Shown here piece after piece: positions 1 to 7,914 of a stretch of 56,469 nucleotides of DNA (positions are counted from its first letter, which is position 1; every line of letters begins with the position of its first letter). The stretch is from the NCBI RefSeq assembly GCF_003254275.1, contig NZ_QKZK01000003.1:1-56469 (forward strand), in the 5' to 3' direction. This DNA is from Breznakibacter xylanolyticus. GTDB taxonomy: Bacteria; Bacteroidota; Bacteroidia; Bacteroidales; Marinilabiliaceae. The notes beneath the pieces were generated by a model. The model saw only the letters and a list, made by a program, of their open reading frames with translations, had not been told where the DNA came from and ran no database searches. Position numbers and translations under genes: made by a program.

Positions 1-344
1 AACTATCTAATCCCAAATAGCTTAGCTTTCCTTGGAGCGTTTTCATCGCATCGCAGACTTCCCCCATGGAGTCGCAACGGCTAAAGATGCCGAACAACAT
101 GGTTACCAATTGATCCCACGACGAGTAAGTCTTGTAATACCGATCCGATTTATGTTTTGAAACCAATAAGTCGAACTTATTACGTGGTAAAAAATCCATC
201 ATCTGCTTGAAAATCGGCTGACCGACTAAACTCTTTTCAATATCTTTGCCCATAGTTGTATTTTGTTTCGCAACATAAATCTACAACTATAGGGTGAAAC
301 CTTCGGGCGGTAACCCTTATTTTATTTTTTGTCGGTCAGTAGTG
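1..344 (-). mobile_element. IS4-family insertion sequence, left part cut by window edge
   Basis: The transposase N-terminus starts at 253 on the minus strand and runs off the left edge (84 codons visible). It begins MGKDIEKSLVGQPIFKQMMD and continues with a stretch carrying HKSDRYYK, YSSWDQLVTMLF and SRCDSMGEVC. These are hallmarks of the DUF4372 N-terminal domain of Bacteroidetes IS4-family DDE transposases. The right end is placed near 344 because the neighbouring hsdM reading frame continues into DKK and a stop there; a candidate terminal sequence is gtcggtcagtagtg (331-344). The exact boundary and target duplication cannot be fixed without the other end. The transposase presence is secure; the limit is approximate. 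Confidence 0.8.
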
Positions 345-900
345 TTTTATTTCTTTTAAAATAATCCAATACTCCTAAGAAAAATCCGCCAGTACCACAT
401 GAAGGATCGGAAACCTTTTCGGTTTCTTTTGGATTAACACATTCTACCATAGCTGCAATTACTGGTCTAGGTGTAAAGTATTGACCGGCTCCGCTACTTT
501 CAGCATTTTTTTGAAGTAGAGATTCATAAATTTCCCCTTTAATATCATATTCGGTGGAAGTCCAGTCTTCTTCCGAGATTAGATTGATTAACTTCTTTAG
601 TTTAAAAGAATCATGTATTTTGTTTTGAGAACTGGCAAATATTTTTTCAAGCATTCCTCCTGATTTAGCCAAAGTTTTCAAAATTGACTCATATTGTGTC
701 ATCAATTCCCCTTTTTGCAATTTTTGCAATTCATCCCAATTACAAATTTCAGGCAAATCGAATTTATGTTGATTCTCATCCGCCATTTTTAGAAATAGCA
801 GGTAGGTTAACTGTTCCAGATAATCTGTATATCCTAAACCATCGTCTCTAAGTGTATCACAGAATTTCCAAATTTTATCTACTAATGTATTTGTTGCCAT
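322..900 (-). pseudogene. hsdM: Type I restriction-modification methylase HsdM, truncated by the IS
   Basis: This is the N-terminal part of a type I N6-adenine DNA methyltransferase, which modifies DNA as HsdM2-HsdS. The frame shows the HsdM helical N-domain (TDYLEQLTYLLFLKMADE), the linker GAGQYFTPRPV and SAM-binding motif I (DPSCGTGGF). It stops about 14 codons later, where the IS begins, so the catalytic NPPF/Y motif is missing: 192 residues remain versus about 500 for the family. I chose the ATG at 900, two bases after the stop of the upstream HNH gene; an in-frame start at 936 would overlap that gene. The rest may lie beyond the IS. No hsdR is visible in the window. Confidence 0.85.
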
Positions 901-902
901 TT

Positions 903-1796
903 TTATACTATTGCTGTTAGTGCGCCCTGAAGCCATTCAAAACCCTCTTCTCCTGATTTATCTTTTATGTAGTTAAAAACTACGATTGAATGAGGCATTT
1001 TTATGTTGGCCAAATTCGCTAATTCATTAAAACATTCTTCAATTATTTCTTCCACCTTTTCTTCATCATCTTTGTAAACAAATAGGTCATTTTGGGCATC
1101 CTCAACAAGTTCATTACATGTGTTCCAAACTCGAAATCTCCCTCTTACGAGAGGCTGATGTTCTAAACCATAACATTTTATTGAAATAGAGGCTCTAAGA
1201 TGATTTAAAGCATTATCATCAACATTATAAGTTTCATAAGGCATTCCATCTTTATCAAAAGAGAGTAATTCTATATCCCTTGCATTTATTGGGTCTAAAA
1301 GTAGAGGCTTTTCTCCTCTGCATTTTTTATCCTTTTCCTTCGAAACTTTTGTTTTATCCTTTAAAGGAAAATAATTTCCTTTTCCCATAGTCTCACATCC
1401 TTCACCAAAACGACCTTTTCTTAATAAATTAGTTAAAGAACCAGATAATCTAAAATTCTGCCAGTCATATGATAGCCACCAATACCCTTCTTTTAAAATT
1501 TCTTTTCCATTTTCATCTAAGGATTTGCCTTTAGGTCTAAAGTGGTCAACTTGCCATTCTCCAGAATTTTCTTTGGATTCGGTATACCAGCATTTATCCC
1601 CAGATAACTCCGAAAGAGCCGAGTATAAATCTGTCCAGATGTTATGCTTTTGCCAATAATTAGCTCGTTCTTTCTTATCTTTCCCCTCAATATTTAGCAA
1701 ATGAGCTTTTGCACTTTCTTCCCATTTTGAGAAAGCACCTGTTCCCTTTATTCTATCGAAGGTTTCCTTTAAGTGGTTTATATCAATTCGTCTCAT
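903..1796 (-). CDS. ptuB: HNH endonuclease, PtuB-like (Septu-type), embedded in the hsd operon
   Basis: A 297-aa protein with the HNH arrangement of the TIGR02646/PtuB family. C69 in a GDKCWYTE context is followed by VDHFRPKG (D84, H85, R87, P88), then a YDWQNFRL segment carrying the Asn, and KPLLLDP. In Septu and in retron effector modules this nuclease works with a PtuA-type ATPase, and the gene directly upstream is such an ATPase (14-bp overlap). The gene sits between hsdS/ptuA and hsdM, so it is a passenger in a type I restriction operon. Family-level assignment is good; that it acts as an antiphage nuclease here is inference. Confidence 0.8.
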   Translation of the reverse strand: MRRIDINHLKETFDRIKGTGAFSKWEESAKAHLLNIEGKDKKERANYWQKHNIWTDLYSALSELSGDKCWYTESKENSGEWQVDHFRPKGKSLDENGKEILKEGYWWLSYDWQNFRLSGSLTNLLRKGRFGEGCETMGKGNYFPLKDKTKVSKEKDKKCRGEKPLLLDPINARDIELLSFDKDGMPYETYNVDDNALNHLRASISIKCYGLEHQPLVRGRFRVWNTCNELVEDAQNDLFVYKDDEEKVEEIIEECFNELANLANIKMPHSIVVFNYIKDKSGEEGFEWLQGALTAIV

Positions 1797-3498
1797 CGTT
1801 TTTGGTCATTTTTCGTTGAGCGATTTTTTTTGCAATCTCTTGGCTTTTTCTACTAAGCTCTAGTTTTTCAGCATCTGTAAAATTAACTTTCTGAAATGAA
1901 TCAATTTTTGACATCTCTTTTAGATATTCTTTGAACCAATAATCCTCAGATTCCTCGTAGAAGCCTAATTTTTCCATTTCCGACTTTAACTTTTTATACT
2001 CATCATTTTCAGATTGAGTTAATTCCCCTCTCATCGCTTTACCTTGCAAATATCGCTTCTTATTAAGCTTTATTTGTGTGGTTTTATCCAGAATGCTTGG
2101 TAATCCAAACATTTCACTCGTTAAAATTCCAGCAACACCTAAACCCTGAGGGTCAATGTCAGGTTCAATAGCAAAATTCAAAGCTTGCCTTCTTAATTCT
2201 TCATATCTATCCTTTGGTTCTTCTGAATTGTTGTATTGATTTTCAATTACTTTTCCAAATAAACGGACTTGTGACCTAACCATACTCCCAATAACCAATG
2301 GGTCATGAGTGTTTATAATTACATGCGTTGTTTTATCTTCTTCTAATTCATCAGAATTTCCACCAGTTTCCAGTTTATTTTTCGACTTAACCAGAGATTT
2401 CAAATAATAGAGGTAATCATATTTCCAAATAGGATTTAGATGTGTATCAGGTTCATCTAAAAGCACCAACGATTCATCTTCTCGTGTAAAAATTAATAGT
2501 CCTATAACTGTTAATAGTTGTTGCTCTCCTTCGCTAAGCTCTTTAAAAGTAACCTTGCCATCTTTTCTCTTTTTTACTTTTACTTTAACTTCTTCAAGCA
2601 TATCTGAAATATATGTGCTTTCTAAAGCCTTAAATAGGAATGTATTACTCGGTTTTTCATTATTTAAGTTAAAATACTTTTCAGCAAATTCTTTTAATCT
2701 CTTTTTATCCTTAATGAATAAATACAACCTTTTTTGAGTTTCCTGCCTCCTAAAATCAATATCAACTGATTTGTCTTCATATATTGGAGCTAAAGAATAA
2801 TCCCAAAGTGTACTTAGGAATTCTTTTACTAAGCCTTCTGCACCCCAAAACTTCTCATCATCCTTTTTTGCCCAAAATGCTTTTTTAATTACAAATAGAA
2901 CTGATTCTAAGTCTTCAATCCCTAACACATTAAATAAAAACTGCTTTGACTTTGTTTCTATTTTTGAAAGAGAAAAGAATGCAAGTAATACGAAAAAGCT
3001 ATGAATGGGCTTTACATAAAACAGCTTCCTTAAATCATCAAGCTCTTCAATATTAAAATCGGCTCTTATTATCTTTTTGTAAAAATTATTCTGATGTTCC
3101 CAAAAAACTTCATCAAGTCTATTACTTATTCCTGAATAATAGGTAAATACATATTTTGGGAAATAAAGTTTTTTACCCTCAGAACTGAAAAACTCTTTGA
3201 AAGATGGTGCTTTATCTCGACCTTCAATTTCAATAATGTATGAATTGGTAGTATAATCAATAATGATGTTTTTTTCGTAACAGTTATATTTAATCCAGTA
3301 TTTGAACTCAGGATATTTTCTTGACGACTCACTGCTTAAATCAAGATATTTAAAGATTTTAACCAAAGCTTCAATAAAATTTGACTTGCCTGTAGCATTT
3401 TGTCCAAGAAGAACAGTATTCATCTGACTTGCATCCAAATCAATACAGAACTTCTTAAGGTTCTTGAAGTCTTCAATATATACTTTATCAATTCTCAT
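1783..3498 (-). CDS. ptuA: AAA/ABC-type ATPase, PtuA-like, restriction-system-associated
   Basis: A 571-aa SMC/ABC-like ATPase. Walker A is GQNATGKS at about 32-39, the ABC signature is LSEGEQQ at about 321-327, Walker B is VLLDEPD at about 345-351, and the H-loop is NTHD at about 396-399. The C-terminal ~180 residues are helical and charged, with no Toprim domain, unlike OLD-family proteins. It fits the restriction-system-associated AAA ATPases and the Septu PtuA class. It overlaps hsdS by 4 bp (ATGA) and the PtuB-like HNH gene by 14 bp, so the three are probably translationally coupled. Its exact substrate cannot be read from sequence. Confidence 0.82.
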   Translation of the reverse strand: MRIDKVYIEDFKNLKKFCIDLDASQMNTVLLGQNATGKSNFIEALVKIFKYLDLSSESSRKYPEFKYWIKYNCYEKNIIIDYTTNSYIIEIEGRDKAPSFKEFFSSEGKKLYFPKYVFTYYSGISNRLDEVFWEHQNNFYKKIIRADFNIEELDDLRKLFYVKPIHSFFVLLAFFSLSKIETKSKQFLFNVLGIEDLESVLFVIKKAFWAKKDDEKFWGAEGLVKEFLSTLWDYSLAPIYEDKSVDIDFRRQETQKRLYLFIKDKKRLKEFAEKYFNLNNEKPSNTFLFKALESTYISDMLEEVKVKVKKRKDGKVTFKELSEGEQQLLTVIGLLIFTREDESLVLLDEPDTHLNPIWKYDYLYYLKSLVKSKNKLETGGNSDELEEDKTTHVIINTHDPLVIGSMVRSQVRLFGKVIENQYNNSEEPKDRYEELRRQALNFAIEPDIDPQGLGVAGILTSEMFGLPSILDKTTQIKLNKKRYLQGKAMRGELTQSENDEYKKLKSEMEKLGFYEESEDYWFKEYLKEMSKIDSFQKVNFTDAEKLELSRKSQEIAKKIAQRKMTKNDETN

Positions 3499-5243
3499 TG
3501 TTTTAGGCTTAATAATGACTCTAGTCCTTTTTTCACCTCGTTCACTTTATCCCCTAATTCTTTTAATTCTGCATAAAAATCTTCAATATTATCCTTATGC
3601 TTACTTTTTTGCCAAACTTCCTTTGCTGACATTGGTTCAGTTGAATTTTTAAGAACTTCTTCAATACCTAATGCTTTACTCATTTTCTTTATTTTTTTGG
3701 GAGCATTCTGTTTAGAGACTATCTGTTTATTTAAAAATGTTTCCTTTTCTGCTTTGATTTGTTTTAATAATTCACTTGCTGGTTTATCTAAAGAATCTTG
3801 AGGGACAAGTTTTCCTGCGAATGCATTTTTTAAGATACTTTGACGAAGTGAATTTGACGTTTGAATACATGAGTCAATAGTTTTTTCAAGGTTTTCTTTT
3901 AATGACAATTTAGTCTCTAATATTCCGATAATTTTTTCTTGTTCTTCGACAGGACAAAGTGGGATTGGAATTTCTCTGCATGTTGAAACTTTAACATTTC
4001 GTTGTCCCGCAGTACCGATTGCTGTATCTGTTAACCATTGAATTGTTGATGAATTCTGCATGTAAAATGATATATACTTCGATAAAACATATTCATTAGG
4101 TCGGAATAGTACAATTGCCTGATTAATATTCCATTCACGGTAAGTTTCTGGCACAATAGATACCTTACCTAAAGGTGGCCCCACAATATTAATTAACACA
4201 TCACCAGGTTGACAAATTGACCTTTTTAATTCTAATTGATGGTTTTCTTTTGGGATAAATGTTGGATTAATAGTAAAATCTAATACACCATTAAAGGTCA
4301 AATTATAAACTTTTATAAAGGGAATTTCACCTTGTCCTTCACCTAAAAATTCAGATTTTGGTGTATAGCCATTATTGATTATAGAGATTATTTGACTTGT
4401 CTTAACCCATTTCCATTTATTTGGAATATCAGCCAAGTCTTTCAATTCTTTGTTTGATATAAATGGAGCAGAGTAAGGTTCTTTAGGTTTAATTGGTTTC
4501 TTATCCTTTTTTCCGTTTTTATTCCAATTATCTATTTCCAATTTCCAAAGGGCAAGCTCATCTTCAAATTGCTGTTTACGCATTTTATAAATGCTGTTCT
4601 GTAATTTCTCAATCGATTCCGAGTTGTTTTCTTTACGCCATTGTTCGGTAAGTTTTCCTTCAAAAGCACTTTTGAGTAAAGTCAATCTGAGGATTTTCAA
4701 TTGCATTTTTGCCTTTTGTAATCCTTTTTCAGCTTGGTCAAGCTCACTAAAAAGGGATTCTATTTTAGAAACAATTCTTTCTTGTTCATTAAGTGGTGGA
4801 ATCTTAAAAATAGAATGTTCCAATATTGACTTTGAAATGGACTTAAAAGTAGTCCCAGTACCTTTTTCTTGTAGTTCTTCTACTTTTACACGCAATTGAT
4901 AAAGAAGAAACTTTCCTGACATTCCACCAAATGCCTTTATTCCAGCCAAACCTCTTCCAATGCATGATTTATCTTTGACCAGATTTGTCGGGCCAATAGG
5001 AGCTCGAACTGATATTAAAACATCATCAGAATCAACAATCTTGATCGGTTCTGAACAATACTTTTCAACTATTGGGTATATATCACCAAATTCAGATTTT
5101 CCCTGATAAAAAGGCAACCCAATTCGATCATAATTATACGAACTTGAAGGAGGCGATTGTCCCATATTTATAAAAGCAATATTGCCTAAATCTTCTAAAA
5201 TCCACCCTTCAGGTAATTTATATATTTGTTTACCTCTCTCCAT
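3495..5243 (-). CDS. hsdS: Type I restriction-modification specificity subunit HsdS, with extra C-terminal domain
   Basis: A 582-aa specificity subunit with two target recognition domains. The first starts at LPEGWILEDLGNIAFINMG; the second starts at the IPNKWKWVKTSQI segment at about residue 270. Each is followed by a conserved helical spacer (PPLNEQERIVSKIE...LRLTLLKSAFEGKL and VEEQEKIIGILE...LRQSILKNAFAGKL). HsdS normally ends soon after the second spacer at about 400-480 aa. Here roughly 85 Lys/Glu-rich residues follow, ending in a winged-helix-like segment (TEPMSAKEVWQKSKH). It starts at the TAATG junction with the nucleotidyltransferase gene. The domain order is clear; the role of the extension is unknown. 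Confidence 0.9.
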   Translation of the reverse strand: MERGKQIYKLPEGWILEDLGNIAFINMGQSPPSSSYNYDRIGLPFYQGKSEFGDIYPIVEKYCSEPIKIVDSDDVLISVRAPIGPTNLVKDKSCIGRGLAGIKAFGGMSGKFLLYQLRVKVEELQEKGTGTTFKSISKSILEHSIFKIPPLNEQERIVSKIESLFSELDQAEKGLQKAKMQLKILRLTLLKSAFEGKLTEQWRKENNSESIEKLQNSIYKMRKQQFEDELALWKLEIDNWNKNGKKDKKPIKPKEPYSAPFISNKELKDLADIPNKWKWVKTSQIISIINNGYTPKSEFLGEGQGEIPFIKVYNLTFNGVLDFTINPTFIPKENHQLELKRSICQPGDVLINIVGPPLGKVSIVPETYREWNINQAIVLFRPNEYVLSKYISFYMQNSSTIQWLTDTAIGTAGQRNVKVSTCREIPIPLCPVEEQEKIIGILETKLSLKENLEKTIDSCIQTSNSLRQSILKNAFAGKLVPQDSLDKPASELLKQIKAEKETFLNKQIVSKQNAPKKIKKMSKALGIEEVLKNSTEPMSAKEVWQKSKHKDNIEDFYAELKELGDKVNEVKKGLESLLSLKQ

Positions 5244-5935
5244 TATTCAATATCTGCAATATTTTGAATGAGTTCCATAATAATTTCAGTAGCTTCCTCT
5301 TCTGAACCATAAGGCAACGCACTTTCTATACCTTCGGTTAATCCTTCATTTTTTAACAGGTTGGAACATTCTTCTTTTAAATATGCCTTTATACTGTCAT
5401 TTGCATTTGATATTCTTTCGAGTAGTTCTGAGCAATTATCTAATATATAGATTATGTCTTCAAAATCATGGCTTTGCCTTAAATCGTTACCGCCTCGACT
5501 TTTATGGGCTTCAAATTTTGCAGCTAAGTAGTATTCAGGCGAAAATATAAATATCTCACTCCCGTCAGGAAGTGTTTTTACTATTTTATTTTGAATTCCT
5601 TCGTCATACCATTTATTGCTAAATCCTAGTACATTCGAATCTGAAGGCATTACATCAACCTTTACATCTTTGTAAATCCATCTGCAAATAGGAGCACCTT
5701 GGGTTGTGTCATGTGCAAAGCCTTTTGCCCTTAAATCCTCTTCCAATTTCGCATGAGCAATTTTTGAACGTAATTCAACAACACAATCAACATCAAGAGT
5801 TGGCCTGATATCCGATAACTCTGGATTGCTTGCATATAATTCAGCAACAGCCCCACCTACAAATACCATTTCATTTTTCAAATCCCCTAAACCATTTGCT
5901 ACTGTTTGCAGCATTTTAATATTTGTACTAGACAT
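5243..5935 (-). CDS. Nucleotidyltransferase, AbiEii/AbiGii toxin-like
   Basis: A 230-aa protein of the polymerase-beta-like nucleotidyltransferase superfamily. It has FVGGAVAELYA (GG at 27-28), the paired acids of TLDVDCVVE (D48, D50), a third acid in VKVDVMPSD (D94), and the distal SPEYYLAAKFEAHKSRGGND helix typical of AbiEii-type enzymes. Such enzymes act as toxins in type IV-like AbiE systems. An 8-bp overlap with the upstream winged-helix gene gives the usual antitoxin-toxin order. Unusually, it is also fused in expression with hsdS (TAATG junction). Toxicity is inferred from the family and the arrangement; a housekeeping nucleotidyltransferase role is not excluded. Confidence 0.72.
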   Translation of the reverse strand: MSSTNIKMLQTVANGLGDLKNEMVFVGGAVAELYASNPELSDIRPTLDVDCVVELRSKIAHAKLEEDLRAKGFAHDTTQGAPICRWIYKDVKVDVMPSDSNVLGFSNKWYDEGIQNKIVKTLPDGSEIFIFSPEYYLAAKFEAHKSRGGNDLRQSHDFEDIIYILDNCSELLERISNANDSIKAYLKEECSNLLKNEGLTEGIESALPYGSEEEATEIIMELIQNIADIE

Positions 5936-6449
5936 GCTTTAATCGCTTTTCAAGTTCTTCTTTAGCAATGTTAATTTCTCTGGCTTTTCCAACGCGAATA
6001 GTATCAATGATAGCCAACAACTCATAGAATGGTTTGTCTTCATGTACTACCAGAGGTATTGATTTATATAATGGCTCAATAGCTTGTCCTCGATGTGTTC
6101 CTTTTGCGCTAGCCCACACATATACATCAGAGCCACTCGAAATATGTTCGTTGATTGGGGCCGCAGAATGAGCCGTTGGAAATCCTTTCACGACAGCACC
6201 CGGTTGTGTTGGAAATACGTATCTCAATCCATAAACAAGAAATTCCATGAATGAATTTACGTTAACCTTTCGCTTTTTCGAATCAATCAAACCCGCAATT
6301 TTACACCTGTTTAACACCTCAGATATTTCAGATGGGCTGATTTTTAAGGATTGAGCTAAATCGGAATTATACCAATCATCACGCCTCAATGCAATGATTT
6401 TCAACAATACGACTATGTCTTGGGGGCGCATCCCATTGTGTTTTTTCAT
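5928..6449 (-). CDS. Winged helix-turn-helix regulator, probable antitoxin/repressor of the defence operon
   Basis: A 173-aa protein whose first ~70 residues form a winged HTH (YNSDLAQSLKISPSEISEVL then the wing AGLIDSKKRKVNV). An uncharacterised C-terminal domain of about 100 residues contains FPTAHSAAP and VWASAKGTHRG. It is the first gene of the operon and lies just downstream of a 22-bp near-palindrome overlapping the predicted transcription start, which fits autorepression. In AbiE systems the cognate antitoxin AbiEi is also a winged-HTH repressor, but this protein does not obviously match AbiEi sequence, so the antitoxin call is contextual. Confidence 0.65.
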   Translation of the reverse strand: MKKHNGMRPQDIVVLLKIIALRRDDWYNSDLAQSLKISPSEISEVLNRCKIAGLIDSKKRKVNVNSFMEFLVYGLRYVFPTQPGAVVKGFPTAHSAAPINEHISSGSDVYVWASAKGTHRGQAIEPLYKSIPLVVHEDKPFYELLAIIDTIRVGKAREINIAKEELEKRLKHV

Positions 6450-6463
6450 ACCTCAATTTTCTA

Positions 6464-6485
6464 TTCGCGATTCGCGAATTGCGAA
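6464..6485 (-). promoter_or_regulatory. Near-palindromic operator at the start of the defence operon
   Basis: 22 bp with outer arms TTCGC and GCGAA around a perfect inner palindrome ATTCGCGAAT; only one symmetrical base pair of the 22 is unpaired. It lies between the -7 element (6490-6497) and the ATG at 6449, so a bound dimer would cover the transcription start. The first gene encodes a winged-HTH protein, so autoregulation is the simplest reading (inference). Confidence 0.6.
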
Positions 6486-6489
6486 TGAT

Positions 6490-6497
6490 CAAATTTA
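6490..6497 (-). promoter_or_regulatory. -7 promoter element of the defence operon
   Basis: On the minus strand the bases read TAAATTTG, a match to the Bacteroidetes -7 consensus TAnnTTTG. No convincing -33 TTTG is found at the usual distance. Predicted start of transcription falls inside the palindromic operator. Confidence 0.5.
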
Positions 6498-6502
6498 TAA
6501 AA

Positions 6503-7162
6503 TTAAATTGAAAATAGTTTCCTAGAATACAACTCTATTGCGGTCAACCTACCATAACCCTCTTTTCCTTTATAAACACAGCCGGTGTCAATGTTTATTA
6601 CTGATATGTTGTCCTCAAACTGCTTATTACAGAAATCGACTGAGATTGGTCTGTGACCATGAATAATTGTCTTACCCTCAAGTAATGGATGACAATATAC
6701 ACTCTTGCTCTTCCAAACCATTGAATATGAATCTTTAAATGGATTTAGGATACTATCATTAAATCCTGCATGAACAAATAGATGATTTTCAAATAAATAA
6801 TAGAATGGGAGTGTTGAAAAGAAATCGATATAACATGAAGGAACATCTTTAACCGATTCAATCCCAAAGCTTTTTAATGTGTCTAACCCTCCGTTTTGAA
6901 TCCATATTGAATAATTGCTCTCAATATTATAGGCGTCAAGAAGTAGCACTTCATGATTTCCAATCAATGGTGTAATATCGAATCCATTTTTTCGCAAGAG
7001 GATGATATAGTCAACAACATCTTTACTTCTACCTCCACGATCTATGTAGTCCCCCAGTAATACAATTTTATCTTCTTTCGAAAGCATAATGTGATTCTCA
7101 ACTAATTCTTTGAATGAATCAAAACAACCATGAATATCTCCAATAGCAAAGAGCCTTTTCAT
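6503..7162 (-). CDS. Metallophosphoesterase, PPP-family serine/threonine protein phosphatase-like
   Basis: A 219-aa calcineurin-like phosphoesterase with the full PPP motif series: GDIHG (8-12), GDYIDRG (37-43), GNHE (68-71), VHAGF and HGHRP. These residues bind two metal ions. The size and motif spacing match bacterial PrpA/PrpB-type phosphatases, which remove phosphate from proteins or small signalling molecules. It is encoded between the par region and the defence operon and ends 53 bp before the operon's first start codon. It may be ordinary cargo or act on a defence component; nothing here decides that. Confidence 0.85.
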   Translation of the reverse strand: MKRLFAIGDIHGCFDSFKELVENHIMLSKEDKIVLLGDYIDRGGRSKDVVDYIILLRKNGFDITPLIGNHEVLLLDAYNIESNYSIWIQNGGLDTLKSFGIESVKDVPSCYIDFFSTLPFYYLFENHLFVHAGFNDSILNPFKDSYSMVWKSKSVYCHPLLEGKTIIHGHRPISVDFCNKQFEDNISVINIDTGCVYKGKEGYGRLTAIELYSRKLFSI

Positions 7163-7618
7163 ATCTAAAGTATATTGAGCGTTGGGAGTAATTGCAATTT
7201 TTTGAAAATTTTGATTTGTTTTTCAGCTTGCGCATTTTTATAATATGTGCAATATATATATAAGCTTCACACTCTGTACTAAAGAGCAGCATAAAGCCAT
7301 TGAGTTAGTCTGATGTTATAAACAAATCATAATGTAGGGATCACTAGTATGTGAAAAATACAATAAAAGAATCAACTCATAAATGAAAATGAAAACTCAA
7401 ATCGGAATTAGTGGAATTTAGCAACCTTGTAATCCATTGTAAACCGACTGTAAACCTTTAATGATTTATAATACAAATATATAATCACATTAGTTTACAG
7501 ATTTACAGGTTTACAATCAAATATCACCAATATCGTTTTAAGTTTCCTTTATCGTTAGGTAATGGCATTGCCATACATGATGGTGTTTATAGTGTTTATG
7601 GCAACGCTGGCAAATTTT
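7163..7618. other. Non-coding region between cargo and par genes
   Basis: An AT-rich 456-bp stretch without a convincing gene. The part near 7240-7262 is an ATATAT run. The part at 7427-7516 holds the TGTAAA/TTTACA array listed separately. A 61-codon open frame at 7562-7747 on the plus strand overlaps the 94-aa gene and has no supporting features. Confidence 0.6.
7427..7516. repeat. TGTAAA/TTTACA repeat array, candidate partition site or operator
   Basis: Three direct copies TTGTAATCC (7427), TTGTAAACC (7437) and CTGTAAACC (7448) are spaced 10-11 bp. They are followed about 40 bp later by three copies in inverse orientation (TTTACA at 7494, 7502, 7510), spaced 8 bp. Short direct and inverted repeats of this kind are the binding sites of ribbon-helix-helix partition proteins and of replication initiators. 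It sits just beyond the ParA/RHH-like gene pair, so a centromere (parS-like) role is the favoured inference; an iteron origin is the alternative. Confidence 0.55.
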
Positions 7619-7903
7619 TTAGGGCTTAAACCCTTTGCTTACATGGCTTTCTGTTGCCACTTTGGCAATCGGACTTGTTGTTATATAAGCTTTAAGGGCT
7701 TCGTTTATCACTTCGCCTATCGGCTGGCGATTGTACCATGCGATTGACTTAATGGTCGACAAGGTTTCAGAATTGAAATAATAGGTGGCCTTTTGAAACT
7801 CGGGTTTGCTTTTTTCTTTATCAGCCTTTTTTTCTGTTTCGATATTGGTTTTCGACGTTTGGATGAGCATGTCGATGCCTGTTTTAAAGTTCTTTTTTGC
7901 CAT
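7619..7903 (-). CDS. Small partition-type DNA-binding protein (ribbon-helix-helix-like) downstream of parA
   Basis: A 94-aa protein with a Lys-rich flexible N-terminus and a C-terminal core. The core carries KATYYFNSETLSTIKSIAWY followed by IGEVINEALKAYI, the strand-helix-helix pattern of ribbon-helix-helix DNA-binding proteins. It begins 11 bp after the end of parA and is transcribed with it, the standard order for a type Ib ParA plus small centromere-binding protein. The repeat array immediately downstream is a plausible target. No close family could be named from memory. Confidence 0.65.
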   Translation of the reverse strand: MAKKNFKTGIDMLIQTSKTNIETEKKADKEKSKPEFQKATYYFNSETLSTIKSIAWYNRQPIGEVINEALKAYITTSPIAKVATESHVSKGFKP

Positions 7904-7914
7904 AAGGGTAGTTT

